Of a stretch of 43,365 nucleotides of DNA, positions 16,446 to 25,333 are shown one piece after another. A model generated the notes under the pieces. That model was given only the letters and a program-made list of their open reading frames with translations. It had not been told where the DNA came from and did no database searches. A program made the position numbers and the translations under genes. Numbering within the stretch: position 1 is the stretch's first letter; every line of letters begins with the position of its first letter. The stretch is from Cyanobacteria bacterium UBA4641 (GTDB lineage Bacteria; Cyanobacteriota; Vampirovibrionia; Gastranaerophilales; Gastranaerophilaceae), in the NCBI GenBank assembly GCA_002405805.1, contig DHMN01000037.1, positions 1 through 43,365 of the forward strand, written 5' to 3'.

Positions 16446-16883
16446 ATGGACAAATTTAAAATAGCAATCGGTTCAGACCATGGTGGTTTTGTTTACAAAG
16501 CAAGTATTATAAAACATTTACAAGATAAAGGATATGAAGTTGAAGATATGGGAACGTATTCTCCTGAGTCTTGTGATTATCCTGTTATAGCTAAAAAAGT
16601 TGCACATTCTGTTGCAAAAGGTGATTTTGAAAGAGGTATTTTGGTTTGCGGTACAGGTATCGGTATGTCAATGGCTGCAAACAAAGTAAAAGGTATCAGA
16701 GCTGCTGTTTGTGGTGATACATTCTCAGCTAGAGCAACAAGAGCGCATAACAATGCAAATATTTTGTGCCTTGGACAACGTGTAATTGGCGAAGGTTTGT
16801 CTCTTGATATTGTTGATGTTTGGTTGACTACGGAATTTGAAGGCGGTCGTCACGAGCGCCGTGTAAATATGATAGAAGAATAG
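16446..16883 (+). CDS. rpiB: Ribose-5-phosphate isomerase B
   Basis: 145 residues, typical length. It interconverts ribulose-5-phosphate and ribose-5-phosphate in the pentose phosphate pathway. Family features are IAIGSDHGGFVYK at the N-terminus, VCGTGIGMSMAANKVKGIRA with the catalytic cysteine, and AHNNANILCLGQRVIG. ATG 16446 follows AAAAGG with about 8-9 nt spacing and lies well downstream of the promoter. It precedes rsfS by 18 nt, which indicates co-transcription. Confidence 0.95.
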   Translation: MDKFKIAIGSDHGGFVYKASIIKHLQDKGYEVEDMGTYSPESCDYPVIAKKVAHSVAKGDFERGILVCGTGIGMSMAANKVKGIRAAVCGDTFSARATRAHNNANILCLGQRVIGEGLSLDIVDVWLTTEFEGGRHERRVNMIEE

Positions 16884-16901
16884 TGAAAGGTAAAATTTGA
16901 A

Positions 16902-17300
16902 ATGGAATTAGATTCGCATAAATTTGCATGTATTGTTGCTCAATTTTTGGACGACAAACTTGCAAAAGATATTACAATTTTGAATATAAGTAATGTTTCA
17001 TCGCTTGCAGATTACTTTGTAATTGTGACAGGTGACTCAACTCCTCAAGTTAAAGCGTTGATGGAAACAGTAAAAGACAAAGTGAAAACTGAGTTTTCTC
17101 GTCTTCCGCTACGTCAGGAAAACGATGCTAAAAACAGATGGAATTTGCTAGACTATGGTGATGTTGTTGTACACATTTTGCATAAAGATGAGCGTGAAAC
17201 TTATGCTATTGAAAAATTTTGGAACCATGCTTATAGTGTTCAAGAAGATGAATGGCGCGAAGTTGCAAAAGAATACAGCAAATATAATAAAGAACAATAA
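16902..17300 (+). CDS. rsfS: Ribosome silencing factor RsfS (Iojap/YbeB)
   Basis: 132 residues. RsfS binds ribosomal protein L14 on the large subunit and blocks subunit joining when nutrients are scarce. Recognisable family segments are ADYFVIVTGDSTPQVKALME (about 33-52), WNLLDYGDVVVHILHKDERE (about 85-104) and a following aromatic stretch EKFWNH. It is co-transcribed with rpiB, and a bidirectional terminator lies 40 nt downstream. Confidence 0.93.
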   Translation: MELDSHKFACIVAQFLDDKLAKDITILNISNVSSLADYFVIVTGDSTPQVKALMETVKDKVKTEFSRLPLRQENDAKNRWNLLDYGDVVVHILHKDERETYAIEKFWNHAYSVQEDEWREVAKEYSKYNKEQ

Positions 17301-17340
17301 TTGCAATGCTACGTAAAATTTGCAAATAGCGATAGAATTA

Positions 17341-17368
17341 AAAAAAGAGGTCTAATGACCTCTTTTTT
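17341..17368. terminator. Bidirectional terminator between rsfS and the phosphohexomutase gene
   Basis: AAAAAAGAGGTC (17341-17352) and GACCTCTTTTTT (17357-17368) form a perfect 12-bp stem with loop TAAT. Terminal A and T runs suit both converging genes. Confidence 0.9.
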
Positions 17369-17391
17369 AGTGCAAGATTTATTTAATCAGA

Positions 17392-18816
17392 TTAAACTTT
17401 AGCTGAAATCACGCTATCTAAGTATGAAGTCATTGCCTCTTTAAATCTGTTACACTCAGCCTCGTTATTTGCCTCAAAGCGGAGAGTAAATACAGGCTCG
17501 GTGTTACTTTGCCTAATTAGAGCAAAACCGCCCTTAAAAACGATTCTCATACCGTCTAGTGTAACGATATCTTTTATTTCTGAACCGAACATATCTGGAT
17601 GATTTTTCACTTGGTTTTTCATAGATTCAAGAACTTCTTTTTTTAATTCGTTCGGACAAGGAAATCTAACTTCATCACTTGTGAAAACTTTGTTAAACGG
17701 AGCTAAAAGTTCTTCCAATTTGAAATTAGGGTTTGATTTTTTGTGTTTTGCAACGATTTCAATCATTCTGCAACCTGCATAAATTGCATCATCAAATCCG
17801 TAGTATCTGTCCTTAAAGAATGTGTGACCGCTCATTTCTCCGCCCAAAACCGCATGGGTTTCTTTCATTTTTTCTTTGATATATCCATGACCTGTTTTGC
17901 ACATTACAGCGTTTCCGCCTGCCTCGTTTATTGTGTCATATAAAACTTGAGAGCATTTTACTTCTGAAACAACAGTCGGATGTTCATCAATAATATCCAT
18001 TGCATAAACTAAAAGCAGTTTATCTCCGGTGAGTGGTTTCCCTTTTGAATCAACGATACCGACCCTGTCGCTATCACCATCAAAAGCGATACCGATATCA
18101 GCACCTGTTTCTACAACTGTTTTAGAAAGTGTTTCAAGAGTTGATAATACACTTGGGTTTGGGTGATGGTTAGGGAACCTGCCATCAGGTTCTGAGAATA
18201 ATTCAACAACATCACAACCGATTGCTCTATATAAGTTTGGAGCAACAATTCCGCCTGTAGCATTCGCGCTATCAACAACAACTTTTATCCCTTCACCGAT
18301 TCTACCGAATTTTTCTTTCATTTCGGCAGTATATTCAGGAATAATTTCTGTTGAAAAATTGTAGGTTTCAAGTTCAGTCGGCAAATTTTTCCAATTTTCA
18401 AAAGTCATCTCTTTAACTTCTTTAATTTGTGATTCATTAAGAGATTGTCTGTTATAAGTCATTTTCATTCCGTTGTATTCGCTAGGATTGTGACTTGCCG
18501 TGATAATCATTGCACCATCAAGGTTATGAGCAAATTCAGAATAATAACCTATTGGTGTTGGAGCTAGTCCTAAATCTTCAATATGACCCACTTTTGAATC
18601 CATCAATCCGTTAATAAGAGCATCTTTTAAAGATGGAGAATGTAATCTGGCATCCATACAAACACTGATTCTCAAATCTCTTATTGCTTTGCTTGTTTGT
18701 TTAGCAAGCCATTTTGTATAGCCAAGGGCTGTGTTGTAAAACAATTCTTCTGTGATATCTTTTCCGTAAATTCCGCGAATATCGTTTTTACCAAAAGCGT
18801 GTTCTAATTCTTTCAT
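17392..18816 (-). CDS. Phosphomannomutase/phosphoglucomutase
   Basis: 474 residues, cytoplasmic, of the alpha-D-phosphohexomutase family, which interconverts hexose 1- and 6-phosphates. The phosphoserine loop is TASHNPSEYNGMK with catalytic Ser108. The metal loop is FDGDSDR (Asp246, 248, 250), the sugar loop is GGEMSGH (Glu327, His331), and the phosphate-binding loop near the end is RQSNTEP. The GEMSGH form fits the dual PMM/PGM (ManB/AlgC) branch and not PNGM (GlmM). It provides activated sugars for envelope polysaccharides. ATG 18816 has AGGAG about 9 nt upstream, and the gene diverges from the ABC permease. Confidence 0.93.
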   Translation of the reverse strand: MKELEHAFGKNDIRGIYGKDITEELFYNTALGYTKWLAKQTSKAIRDLRISVCMDARLHSPSLKDALINGLMDSKVGHIEDLGLAPTPIGYYSEFAHNLDGAMIITASHNPSEYNGMKMTYNRQSLNESQIKEVKEMTFENWKNLPTELETYNFSTEIIPEYTAEMKEKFGRIGEGIKVVVDSANATGGIVAPNLYRAIGCDVVELFSEPDGRFPNHHPNPSVLSTLETLSKTVVETGADIGIAFDGDSDRVGIVDSKGKPLTGDKLLLVYAMDIIDEHPTVVSEVKCSQVLYDTINEAGGNAVMCKTGHGYIKEKMKETHAVLGGEMSGHTFFKDRYYGFDDAIYAGCRMIEIVAKHKKSNPNFKLEELLAPFNKVFTSDEVRFPCPNELKKEVLESMKNQVKNHPDMFGSEIKDIVTLDGMRIVFKGGFALIRQSNTEPVFTLRFEANNEAECNRFKEAMTSYLDSVISAKV

Positions 18817-18841
18817 AATATACTTCTCCTAAATTTTATTA

Positions 18842-18853
18842 TATAATTTTAGC
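18842..18853 (+). promoter_or_regulatory. -10 box 6 nt before the permease start (leaderless candidate)
   Basis: TATAAT (18842-18847) lies 6 nt before ATG 18854 and no SD is present, so the transcript may begin at the start codon. No good -35 box is seen. Confidence 0.45.
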
Positions 18854-19735
18854 ATGAAAAATTTGTTTGAAAAATTTGTAAACAATACGCAAATGTCGGC
18901 GTTGATTTTTTTATTACCTGCTCTTTTAGGAACTTTAATATTCATTGTAATTCCGGTTATTTGCTCTTTTGGATTGAGCTTTGCTCAATGGGATTTGCTG
19001 AATCCTATCAAATTTGTGGGTTTAGAAAATTATAGAACAATTTTTCATGACGGACTATTTTATAAAATCCTAGGCAATACAATTGTTTTTGCACTGTCGA
19101 CCTCTATTTTAGGGGTAATTATTCCGATTGTTTTAGCCTCAATTTTAAATACGAAAATCAGAGGAAGTGAGTTTTTTAAAAGTGCTTATTTTTTGCCGTT
19201 TATCACTCCGATGGTTGTTGTTGGAGTTGTTTGGGCGTGGATTTTTGACCCAAATATCGGATTGTTAAATCAAGTTTTGCATTTGCACTTGAATTGGTTA
19301 TATGATTCAAAATTAGCCATGCCGGCACTTATTATGGTATCTGTTTGGAAACTCATCGGCTACAATATGATAATCTTTTTATCTTCACTTTCTGCGATTT
19401 CGCAAAGTCTTTTTGAGGCAGCAAAAATCGATGGTGCTAATTCTTTTCAAATTTTCAAAAACGTGACTATTCCAATGCTTTCACCAACAATATTTTTTGT
19501 TGTGATTATCACTGCGATTAGCTCATTTCAGGTTTTTGATTTGATTTATTTAATGACGCAAGGCGGACCTTTTGACAGCACCAATGTTTTGGTTTATGCA
19601 ATTTATAAAAATGCATTTGAATACTTTAACGTAGGCAAAGCAAGTGCCATCGCCTACGTGTTATTTGTAATTATTTTGGTTTTAACTCTTATTCAGTGGA
19701 GTTTACGCAAAAAACTTGTTTATAACGAAAAATAA
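18854..19735 (+). CDS. Sugar ABC transporter permease (MalF/UgpA-like)
   Basis: 293 residues with six predicted membrane helices. The first is FLLPALLGTLIFIVIPVI. The EAA loop is at about 194-213 (EAAKIDGANSFQIFKNVTIP), the conserved contact point with the ATPase subunit. The N-terminal features (FVGLENYRTIF) match the carbohydrate-uptake transporter-1 permease A group. A working importer needs a second permease, an ATPase and a binding protein, and none is adjacent, so partners must lie elsewhere or the gene is a remnant. The start has no SD. The gene is convergent with the GH38 gene, with only 7 nt between the two stop codons. Confidence 0.88.
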   Translation: MKNLFEKFVNNTQMSALIFLLPALLGTLIFIVIPVICSFGLSFAQWDLLNPIKFVGLENYRTIFHDGLFYKILGNTIVFALSTSILGVIIPIVLASILNTKIRGSEFFKSAYFLPFITPMVVVGVVWAWIFDPNIGLLNQVLHLHLNWLYDSKLAMPALIMVSVWKLIGYNMIIFLSSLSAISQSLFEAAKIDGANSFQIFKNVTIPMLSPTIFFVVIITAISSFQVFDLIYLMTQGGPFDSTNVLVYAIYKNAFEYFNVGKASAIAYVLFVIILVLTLIQWSLRKKLVYNEK

Positions 19736-19742
19736 TCTCATT

Positions 19743-21806
19743 TTAGAATAACAGAGTTTGCGGATAAATTTCTTCCACGTAATTAGCCCAATCATTTACA
19801 GGAAAAAATCCTATTGCAAATTCTGCGGTATTTTCACCAAGTTGCTGCAAACCTTGAACTTCAATCGGCGGTCCTGCAGGTGTTGTTCTTGCAGGGTTTT
19901 TAGAATTTGAAATTATTCCTGTACTACGCAATAAAGTAATAGCCAAAGTGTTTTGGTAAACTTCGTATTCGGTCAAACCCTTTGTTATAACGCCTAAACC
20001 GTTAGCCCAAACAAATCTTTGCATTGGAGCAGTGTTTGTCTTAGCCTCCAGTCCTCTTTCTTTTGGCAAATGTTCTCTGATATTATAATTTGGGTCAAAT
20101 TTACGAGTCAAAAGGACATTCATATCTTCTGATTTAGTCTCTTTAATTGGTTTTGGTAAATTAAATCTGACCTGCCAAAGTTTGTTGCTCATAAGGTTAA
20201 GCCATTTGATTTTGAAATTTAGCAATTTAGAGCGTTTATTAAGCGAAATATCAACATTGAAAAATGAGGTTGCAATTCTTATTGTTGACCTTAAAGTCCC
20301 TTGCATAATTACTCTTGCTGATTTAATTTCGGCAATTTCGTATTTATCATTTTCGACAGGTCCAAAATTGTAGCTGTCACCAACATCTTTACATCTGACA
20401 AATTCAATAAAGTTTTCATATTTTTTAGCTTTGTCATAAATATTTAACTTGCCGTCTTCAATTTCAAGTCTGATATTTGAGTTAAACAAATTCATTGAAT
20501 CAACAGCCAAATCAGACGATTTTCCATCGGCATTAAATTCTTTAAGTAAGGTGTAAATTGTTGTGTAGTCTTCTGTTACAGGAATCCTATTTGTATCATG
20601 CAACAACTTTGTATCAAACCCTTTGCGCTTTGATAGAACTTGTGTTCCTGATTCAATTTCAGTTCTTTCAATTTCTAACAATTTGTATTTATCAAGGTAT
20701 TTGAAGGTAATTGACAAGTTTTCAGGCTGTGTGAGTCTGATTTCTTCAATAATTGTATTTGCGATTTGCAAAATCTTTTTATACCTGATGATGTTTTCTT
20801 CATGTACCATATCGGTTGAACATCCGCAAATGCTGTCATGTGCTTGGTTTTGCAATAACAACTTGTAAGCATACTCAATAACATTATCGTATTTTGAACC
20901 AAAATTAAACTGCAATTTGTCAGCCAAATCCAGTTTATATGAACATTCTGTGTTCAATTGTTTTAATTTCATTCTCGAAGAATAACTTCCCGGAAGAATG
21001 AAAGTTTTTGAATTGTTCCTCAATTCGTCGTCAAATTTTTCTTTAAATTTTACGCGCTCAAAGTAATCAAACGGATTGCCGACAACGATTACGTAATCAT
21101 CAAGAATTTCGTTCATTGCCTTGATTTGACTCATAACATCATCAGGTACTCCAAGGTGGTCTGCACCGATTGGCAACAATATGCTATCACCTGATTTTGC
21201 AGCGATTTTATCAAGGTTATCTTTTAAAAATTCTGCTTTTTGAATAATATTTTTATCTGATGAAAATATGTCCATAAAGTAACCGCGGATAAGGTTTACG
21301 GTATTTATTCCGTTGAACTTAAATTCAGAAGGCAAATCTCCACAACCGCGCCAAACTATAGCTTTATCAATTCCGTATTCTTTTAAAATATCAGGAATAT
21401 TTTTGCTGTGCCCAAATGTATCTGCCAAGTATGCGATAAAATCCTTACATCCGAATTGTCTGGCTGTTTTTAAACCTATTTCAAGGTTTTTTCTAAACGC
21501 GATACCGTCGGTTAAAAATTCATCTACCAAGCAGTAAAAAGGTCCGATGAAGAGCTTTTTTTCTTCAATTAATTTTCTGACAACTACTTCTTTTTCAGGT
21601 CTCATTTCAAGATAGTCAAGCAATGCGGCTGTTTGACCGTCAAAATAAAATGAAGGTAACTTACCTTCTTCAAGCATATTCAATACATGGTCAAATACTC
21701 TTAAAAGTCTTAACCTGAAAACTTCAAATTCTCTATACCATTCTCTATCCCAGTGGGTGTGAAAATACGCAATTACTGCTTTTTTAGATTTCTTCTTATT
21801 AAACAT
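19743..21806 (-). CDS. Glycoside hydrolase family 38 alpha-mannosidase
   Basis: 687 residues, shorter than the usual 850-1050, so the C-terminal beta domains are reduced. The N-terminal catalytic barrel is intact. The zinc motif is HTHWDREWY (His18, Asp20), the nucleophile is in LADTFGHSKNIPD (Asp129), and a later zinc ligand is in NQAHDSICGCS (His323). The family removes alpha-mannose from glycans. There is no signal peptide, so it probably acts in the cytoplasm on imported oligosaccharides, consistent with the facing sugar permease. The start lacks an SD; TAATAT lies 6 nt upstream. Substrate linkage cannot be read from sequence. Confidence 0.9.
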   Translation of the reverse strand: MFNKKKSKKAVIAYFHTHWDREWYREFEVFRLRLLRVFDHVLNMLEEGKLPSFYFDGQTAALLDYLEMRPEKEVVVRKLIEEKKLFIGPFYCLVDEFLTDGIAFRKNLEIGLKTARQFGCKDFIAYLADTFGHSKNIPDILKEYGIDKAIVWRGCGDLPSEFKFNGINTVNLIRGYFMDIFSSDKNIIQKAEFLKDNLDKIAAKSGDSILLPIGADHLGVPDDVMSQIKAMNEILDDYVIVVGNPFDYFERVKFKEKFDDELRNNSKTFILPGSYSSRMKLKQLNTECSYKLDLADKLQFNFGSKYDNVIEYAYKLLLQNQAHDSICGCSTDMVHEENIIRYKKILQIANTIIEEIRLTQPENLSITFKYLDKYKLLEIERTEIESGTQVLSKRKGFDTKLLHDTNRIPVTEDYTTIYTLLKEFNADGKSSDLAVDSMNLFNSNIRLEIEDGKLNIYDKAKKYENFIEFVRCKDVGDSYNFGPVENDKYEIAEIKSARVIMQGTLRSTIRIATSFFNVDISLNKRSKLLNFKIKWLNLMSNKLWQVRFNLPKPIKETKSEDMNVLLTRKFDPNYNIREHLPKERGLEAKTNTAPMQRFVWANGLGVITKGLTEYEVYQNTLAITLLRSTGIISNSKNPARTTPAGPPIEVQGLQQLGENTAEFAIGFFPVNDWANYVEEIYPQTLLF

Positions 21807-21915
21807 AATTTTATATTACCATCTAAAATTTCAGTTGGCTAATTGTTAAGATTAGACAATAGTTGAATGTAAATTATAATAAAAATTTTTAATATAAAAC
21901 TGAAATGAGGTGTTT

Positions 21916-22455
21916 ATGAAAAATTTCTTTATCTTTTCTCTTTTATGTTCGCTCTTTTTATCTGCCATAAGTACGGTTGATGCAGCAAGTTCTCCAATTA
22001 CAACAATTACAAGAACTCAAAATAATCTTTCACAAGACGATATTTATAAAAATGACTTGTCTCAAATAGAAAGTTATCTTTTCGGCAGAACATACAAAAA
22101 TGACAGCGTATATTCAAGGATGAATCGAATTGAGCGCCATTTGTTCGGCAGATTCTATTCAACCATGAGTCCGGCTAAAAGAATGAATCATATATTGGCA
22201 AATTATCGTGATGATTATAATAACAGAAACTATTTGGCAGATGATTATTACAGTACAAGAAGGTCTCCTGCTCGTCGAATTTATAACCGCTATATGGGAC
22301 AGCCAACAGGCTACACTCCGTCAATTATTGATAATCCGTTTAGTTTCAACAGTTTTTCTCCAACATTTAGCAGAGGATTTTCAAGCAATCGAGGATACGG
22401 ATACAACAATACTGTGCCTGCTATGACCGGCGCAGGGATACATATTCTGAACTAA
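21916..22455 (+). CDS. Secreted protein with two LFGR repeats
   Basis: 179 residues with a clear signal peptide (SLLCSLFLSAISTVDA, cleavage near residue 23). The mature part has two copies of a motif: QIESYLFGRTYKNDSVYSRM followed by RIERHLFGRFYSTMSPAKRM. The pattern (I/L)E..LFGR.Y....S..RM is a short helical repeat that I recall from uncharacterised exported proteins of cyanobacteria and relatives, without known function. The C-terminal half is rich in Tyr, Arg, Asn, Ser and Gly and is probably disordered. ATG 21916 has GAGG 5 nt upstream. It precedes glmS by 85 nt. An envelope-associated role is plausible but unproven. Confidence 0.75.
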   Translation: MKNFFIFSLLCSLFLSAISTVDAASSPITTITRTQNNLSQDDIYKNDLSQIESYLFGRTYKNDSVYSRMNRIERHLFGRFYSTMSPAKRMNHILANYRDDYNNRNYLADDYYSTRRSPARRIYNRYMGQPTGYTPSIIDNPFSFNSFSPTFSRGFSSNRGYGYNNTVPAMTGAGIHILN

Positions 22456-22540
22456 TGTAAAAAATATATAAAGGATTAAAAATTCGGCTATTTTAATGAT
22501 ACTATATATACTGTAGTTATTTAAAGGGAGAAGTTACAAT

Positions 22541-24385
22541 ATGTGTGGTATTGTTGGATATACGGGCAAAAAAGCCGCAGTTGATATATTATTAGACGGA
22601 CTTGAACAATTGGAATACAGAGGATATGACTCTTCAGGTATTGCAGTTCAATGTGCTGACGGTATAAAAGTTTACAAAGCAGAAGGTAAGCTAAAAAACT
22701 TGAAAGAAGAATTAGCTCCTCATGCTTATGAGGTTTCAAAATCTACTTCAGGTATCGGTCATATCAGATGGGCAACACACGGTGCTCCAACCGTTGTTAA
22801 TGCTCACCCTCACACTTGCGGATGCGGAAAATTAGTTCTTGTACACAACGGTATCATTGAAAATTACAAAGAATTAAAAGCTGAATTAATTGCAAAAGGT
22901 TGCAAATTTAAGTCACAAACCGATACAGAAGTTGTTGCACATTTGATTGCCTCAATTTATGGTGAGGTTAAAGATTTGACAAAGGCTGTACAAATGGCAA
23001 CAAAACGTATTGAAGGTGCGTATGCTTTTTGTATTATGCACAACGATGAACCTGGAAAAATTGTTGCCACAAAAAGAAATGCTCCGCTTTTAATCGGTGT
23101 AGGCGAAGGTGAATATTATGTAGCATCTGACGTTCCAGCAACAATTAAACATACAAATAAAGCTATTTATTTAACAGATAATCAAGTTGTGACATTGACT
23201 CCTGACTCTTTAGTTTTGGAAGATGAAAATGAAAATATTCTTGAACCTAAAATCGAAGTTTTACCTTGGGAGCCTGTAGCTTTGAGCAAAATGGGTTACA
23301 AACACTTTATGCTAAAGGAAATTCATGAACAACCTGACGTAATCAGAAATATCTTGGTTGGGAAACTCCATACATCAGATTCTCCGATTGTGTTGAATGA
23401 AGTTAAATTGACTAAAGAAACCCTAAAAAATCTAAACCGTATTCAAATTATCGCTTGCGGTACATCATTGCATGCTGCAATGATTGGTAAATACATTATC
23501 GAAGGTTTTTGTAATATTCCTGTTGATGTAGAGGCATCAAGTGAATATATCTACAGAAAAACTGTAACAGACAGTCACACACTTGTAATCGGTGTATCTC
23601 AATCTGGTGAAACTGCTGATACTTTGACTGCAATCAAACAATCAAAAGCAAGAGGTTCACATATTTTAATTATTACAAACAGACCGGATAGCGCGATGGC
23701 ACGTGAGGCTGACAGTTTAGTTCCTGTAAGTGCAGGTATTGAGGTTTCAGTTGCCGCTACTAAATCATATATTGCGCAGCTTACATCTTTCTATTTGTTG
23801 GCTTTGTATATGGCTGAAATCAAAGGTACAATGTCTGATACAGATTTGGTAAACATTAAATCTGATATGTTGTTGTTACCGCAAAAAATCGAACAAATTC
23901 TTGCCCACAAAGAAGATATTCAAAAATGTGCAAGAAAATATTCAGGTACAAAAGATTTCATCTATATTGCAAGAGGGGTAAACTATCCAACAGCTTTGGA
24001 AGGTGCTTTGAAACTGAAAGAAATCAGTTATATCAATGCAACAGGTTATCCTGCAGGTGAATTGAAACACGGACCTATTGCAATGCTTGATGATACAATG
24101 CCTGTATTGTCAATTTTGATGAACGGACCTGTTTATGAAAAATTGCTATCAAACAGTGAAGAGGCAAAAGCAAGAAATGCAAGAATGATTGCCCTGACAA
24201 ACTCTTCTGACCCTAAATTGGATGATTTATTTGACTTTATTATCCGAGTTCCTGAAGTTTCAGAAGTTTTGTCACCAATTATTGCAGTTGTTCCGTTGCA
24301 GTTGGTTGCATATTATATTGCCGAATTTTTAGGCAAAGATGTTGACCAACCTCGTAACCTTGCAAAGTCCGTTACGGTTGAGTAG
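22541..24385 (+). CDS. glmS: Glutamine-fructose-6-phosphate aminotransferase (isomerizing)
   Basis: 614 residues, typical. GlmS makes glucosamine-6-phosphate, the first step to UDP-N-acetylglucosamine for peptidoglycan and lipopolysaccharide. The N-terminal Ntn glutaminase domain starts MCGIVGYTGKK with nucleophile Cys2 and contains GYDSSGIAV and GIGHIRWATHG. Two SIS domains follow (IIACGTSLHAAMIGKY and the region from IARGVNYPTALEGALKLKE to ELKHGP). The end, RNLAKSVTVE, is conserved. GGGAG lies about 10 nt before the ATG. No glmS ribozyme is seen in the 85-nt leader. The gene works in the same pathway area as nagA, murE and uppS elsewhere in the window. Confidence 0.98.
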   Translation: MCGIVGYTGKKAAVDILLDGLEQLEYRGYDSSGIAVQCADGIKVYKAEGKLKNLKEELAPHAYEVSKSTSGIGHIRWATHGAPTVVNAHPHTCGCGKLVLVHNGIIENYKELKAELIAKGCKFKSQTDTEVVAHLIASIYGEVKDLTKAVQMATKRIEGAYAFCIMHNDEPGKIVATKRNAPLLIGVGEGEYYVASDVPATIKHTNKAIYLTDNQVVTLTPDSLVLEDENENILEPKIEVLPWEPVALSKMGYKHFMLKEIHEQPDVIRNILVGKLHTSDSPIVLNEVKLTKETLKNLNRIQIIACGTSLHAAMIGKYIIEGFCNIPVDVEASSEYIYRKTVTDSHTLVIGVSQSGETADTLTAIKQSKARGSHILIITNRPDSAMAREADSLVPVSAGIEVSVAATKSYIAQLTSFYLLALYMAEIKGTMSDTDLVNIKSDMLLLPQKIEQILAHKEDIQKCARKYSGTKDFIYIARGVNYPTALEGALKLKEISYINATGYPAGELKHGPIAMLDDTMPVLSILMNGPVYEKLLSNSEEAKARNARMIALTNSSDPKLDDLFDFIIRVPEVSEVLSPIIAVVPLQLVAYYIAEFLGKDVDQPRNLAKSVTVE

Positions 24386-24391
24386 GAAATT

Positions 24392-24492
24392 TTATGCCCT
24401 CTCCTAGGGACACTAGCCGAACCAACGAGCAGCGCGAGTTTTGTGAGACTGTGTGCCGTATGGCTGAGGGTTAGGGTGAGGGGTTAGCATAA
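24392..24492. repeat. GC-rich imperfect inverted-repeat element
   Basis: About 100 bp bounded by TTATGC (24392-24397) and GCATAA (24487-24492) with partly complementary inner arms: CCTCTCC on the left against GGTGAGG on the right, and TAGCC against GGCTGA. Base composition is clearly GC-richer than the surroundings. It sits between the glmS stop and a small gene. It may be a REP/MITE-like dispersed repeat or a structured RNA; there is only one copy in the window. Confidence 0.5.
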
Positions 24493-24501
24493 GGAAAACA
24501 A

Positions 24502-24669
24502 ATGCAAATATTATCAGAAATCACATATTTAAAATCAACATCACAACCAAATACCGAACAAATTGAGTCAGAATTGGCGAAACAATTCGGTTCGATTTTG
24601 CGTTGGGCGGTGGTTGGAGTTGATAGCGACGGTTTAAAATTATGTGTTACATACGAAAAAGGGGTATAA
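24502..24669 (+). CDS. Small hypothetical protein, 55 residues
   Basis: A short open frame starting at ATG 24502 with AAGGA 6 nt upstream and ending in a stop built into a perfect terminator hairpin. The protein contains IESELAKQFGSILRWAVVGV and VDSDGLKLCVTYEKGV, which suggests a helix followed by two beta strands. No family is recognised. The good ribosome site and exact terminator placement argue for a real gene, possibly co-transcribed with glmS through the GC-rich element. Confidence 0.65.
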   Translation: MQILSEITYLKSTSQPNTEQIESELAKQFGSILRWAVVGVDSDGLKLCVTYEKGV

Positions 24670-24685
24670 AATATACCCCTTTTTT
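24656..24685. terminator. Bidirectional terminator after the small gene
   Basis: AAAAAGGGGTATA (24656-24668) pairs with TATACCCCTTTTT (24672-24684) around AAA. It serves the small plus-strand gene and the minus-strand gene ending at 24707. Confidence 0.9.
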
Positions 24686-24706
24686 ATGCTAATTTTTGTT
24701 TTCAAA

Positions 24707-25198
24707 CTATACGACTACTGAATTTGTCATTTTTTCAATTTTCGCATTATCAATGTATTTTTGGTCGATTTTACCTGCTTTATATGCGTGGTCAGTTGAA
24801 ACTTTTGCCAAACCTAATACGCCTGCACCGATAATAGTTGCAATTGCTGCGGCTTTACCATATTTAGGGGCTGCTGCAATCATTTTATGACCTGCTTGTT
24901 CTAATTTTGCAGCAAATGTTGCCCATTTAGCTTTAGGTAGAGCTTTACCAATTACTTGACCTAAATTTCTCAAACCTGTGCCTAATAGAGATGTTGCTTT
25001 TACACCAATTTGGGGCTTATACGCTAAAGCTGCAATACCTATACCTGTGGAGGTTACTAGAGCACCACTTCTTATACCTGCAATTAAATCATTTTTGACA
25101 TGTTCACTTGTGCATTTCAATCTGTTCACTTTTGAACCCATGTCGTTGTTGTTCATTGTTCTCACTGTGTTAGCTGTTGCTAATGCTACTGTTGACAT
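24707..25198 (-). CDS. Hypothetical protein with Gly/Ala-rich hydrophobic segments
   Basis: 163 residues from ATG 25198, chosen because AAAGGA lies about 10 nt upstream; an in-frame ATG at 25240 has no SD. Two hydrophobic Ala/Gly-rich stretches are seen (about residues 42-58, SGALVTSTGIGIAALAY, and about 116-132, AAAIATIIGAGVLGLAK), separated by a Lys-rich amphipathic region. It may associate with the membrane, but no known family is recognised. It is monocistronic, with a bidirectional terminator. Its upstream region carries TACTTTATATATG (25238-25250), similar to the sequence before the 80-residue gene at 32112-32354. Confidence 0.65.
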   Translation of the reverse strand: MSTVALATANTVRTMNNNDMGSKVNRLKCTSEHVKNDLIAGIRSGALVTSTGIGIAALAYKPQIGVKATSLLGTGLRNLGQVIGKALPKAKWATFAAKLEQAGHKMIAAAPKYGKAAAIATIIGAGVLGLAKVSTDHAYKAGKIDQKYIDNAKIEKMTNSVVV

Positions 25199-25333
25199 AA
25201 TACTATTTTCCTTTCTGCTTTCTAAATTTTCCCTACTCATATATAAAGTATTTTTCTCAGAAAAGATTGCATTTTGAAAAATTTTGAAAGTTGAAAAGAC
25301 AGTATTTATGGACGTTTTTGCCCTTTACAATAC

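Noticed and set aside
22456..22540. glmS ribozyme in the glmS leader
   Set aside because: The 85-nt spacer is too short and AT-rich for the ribozyme core.
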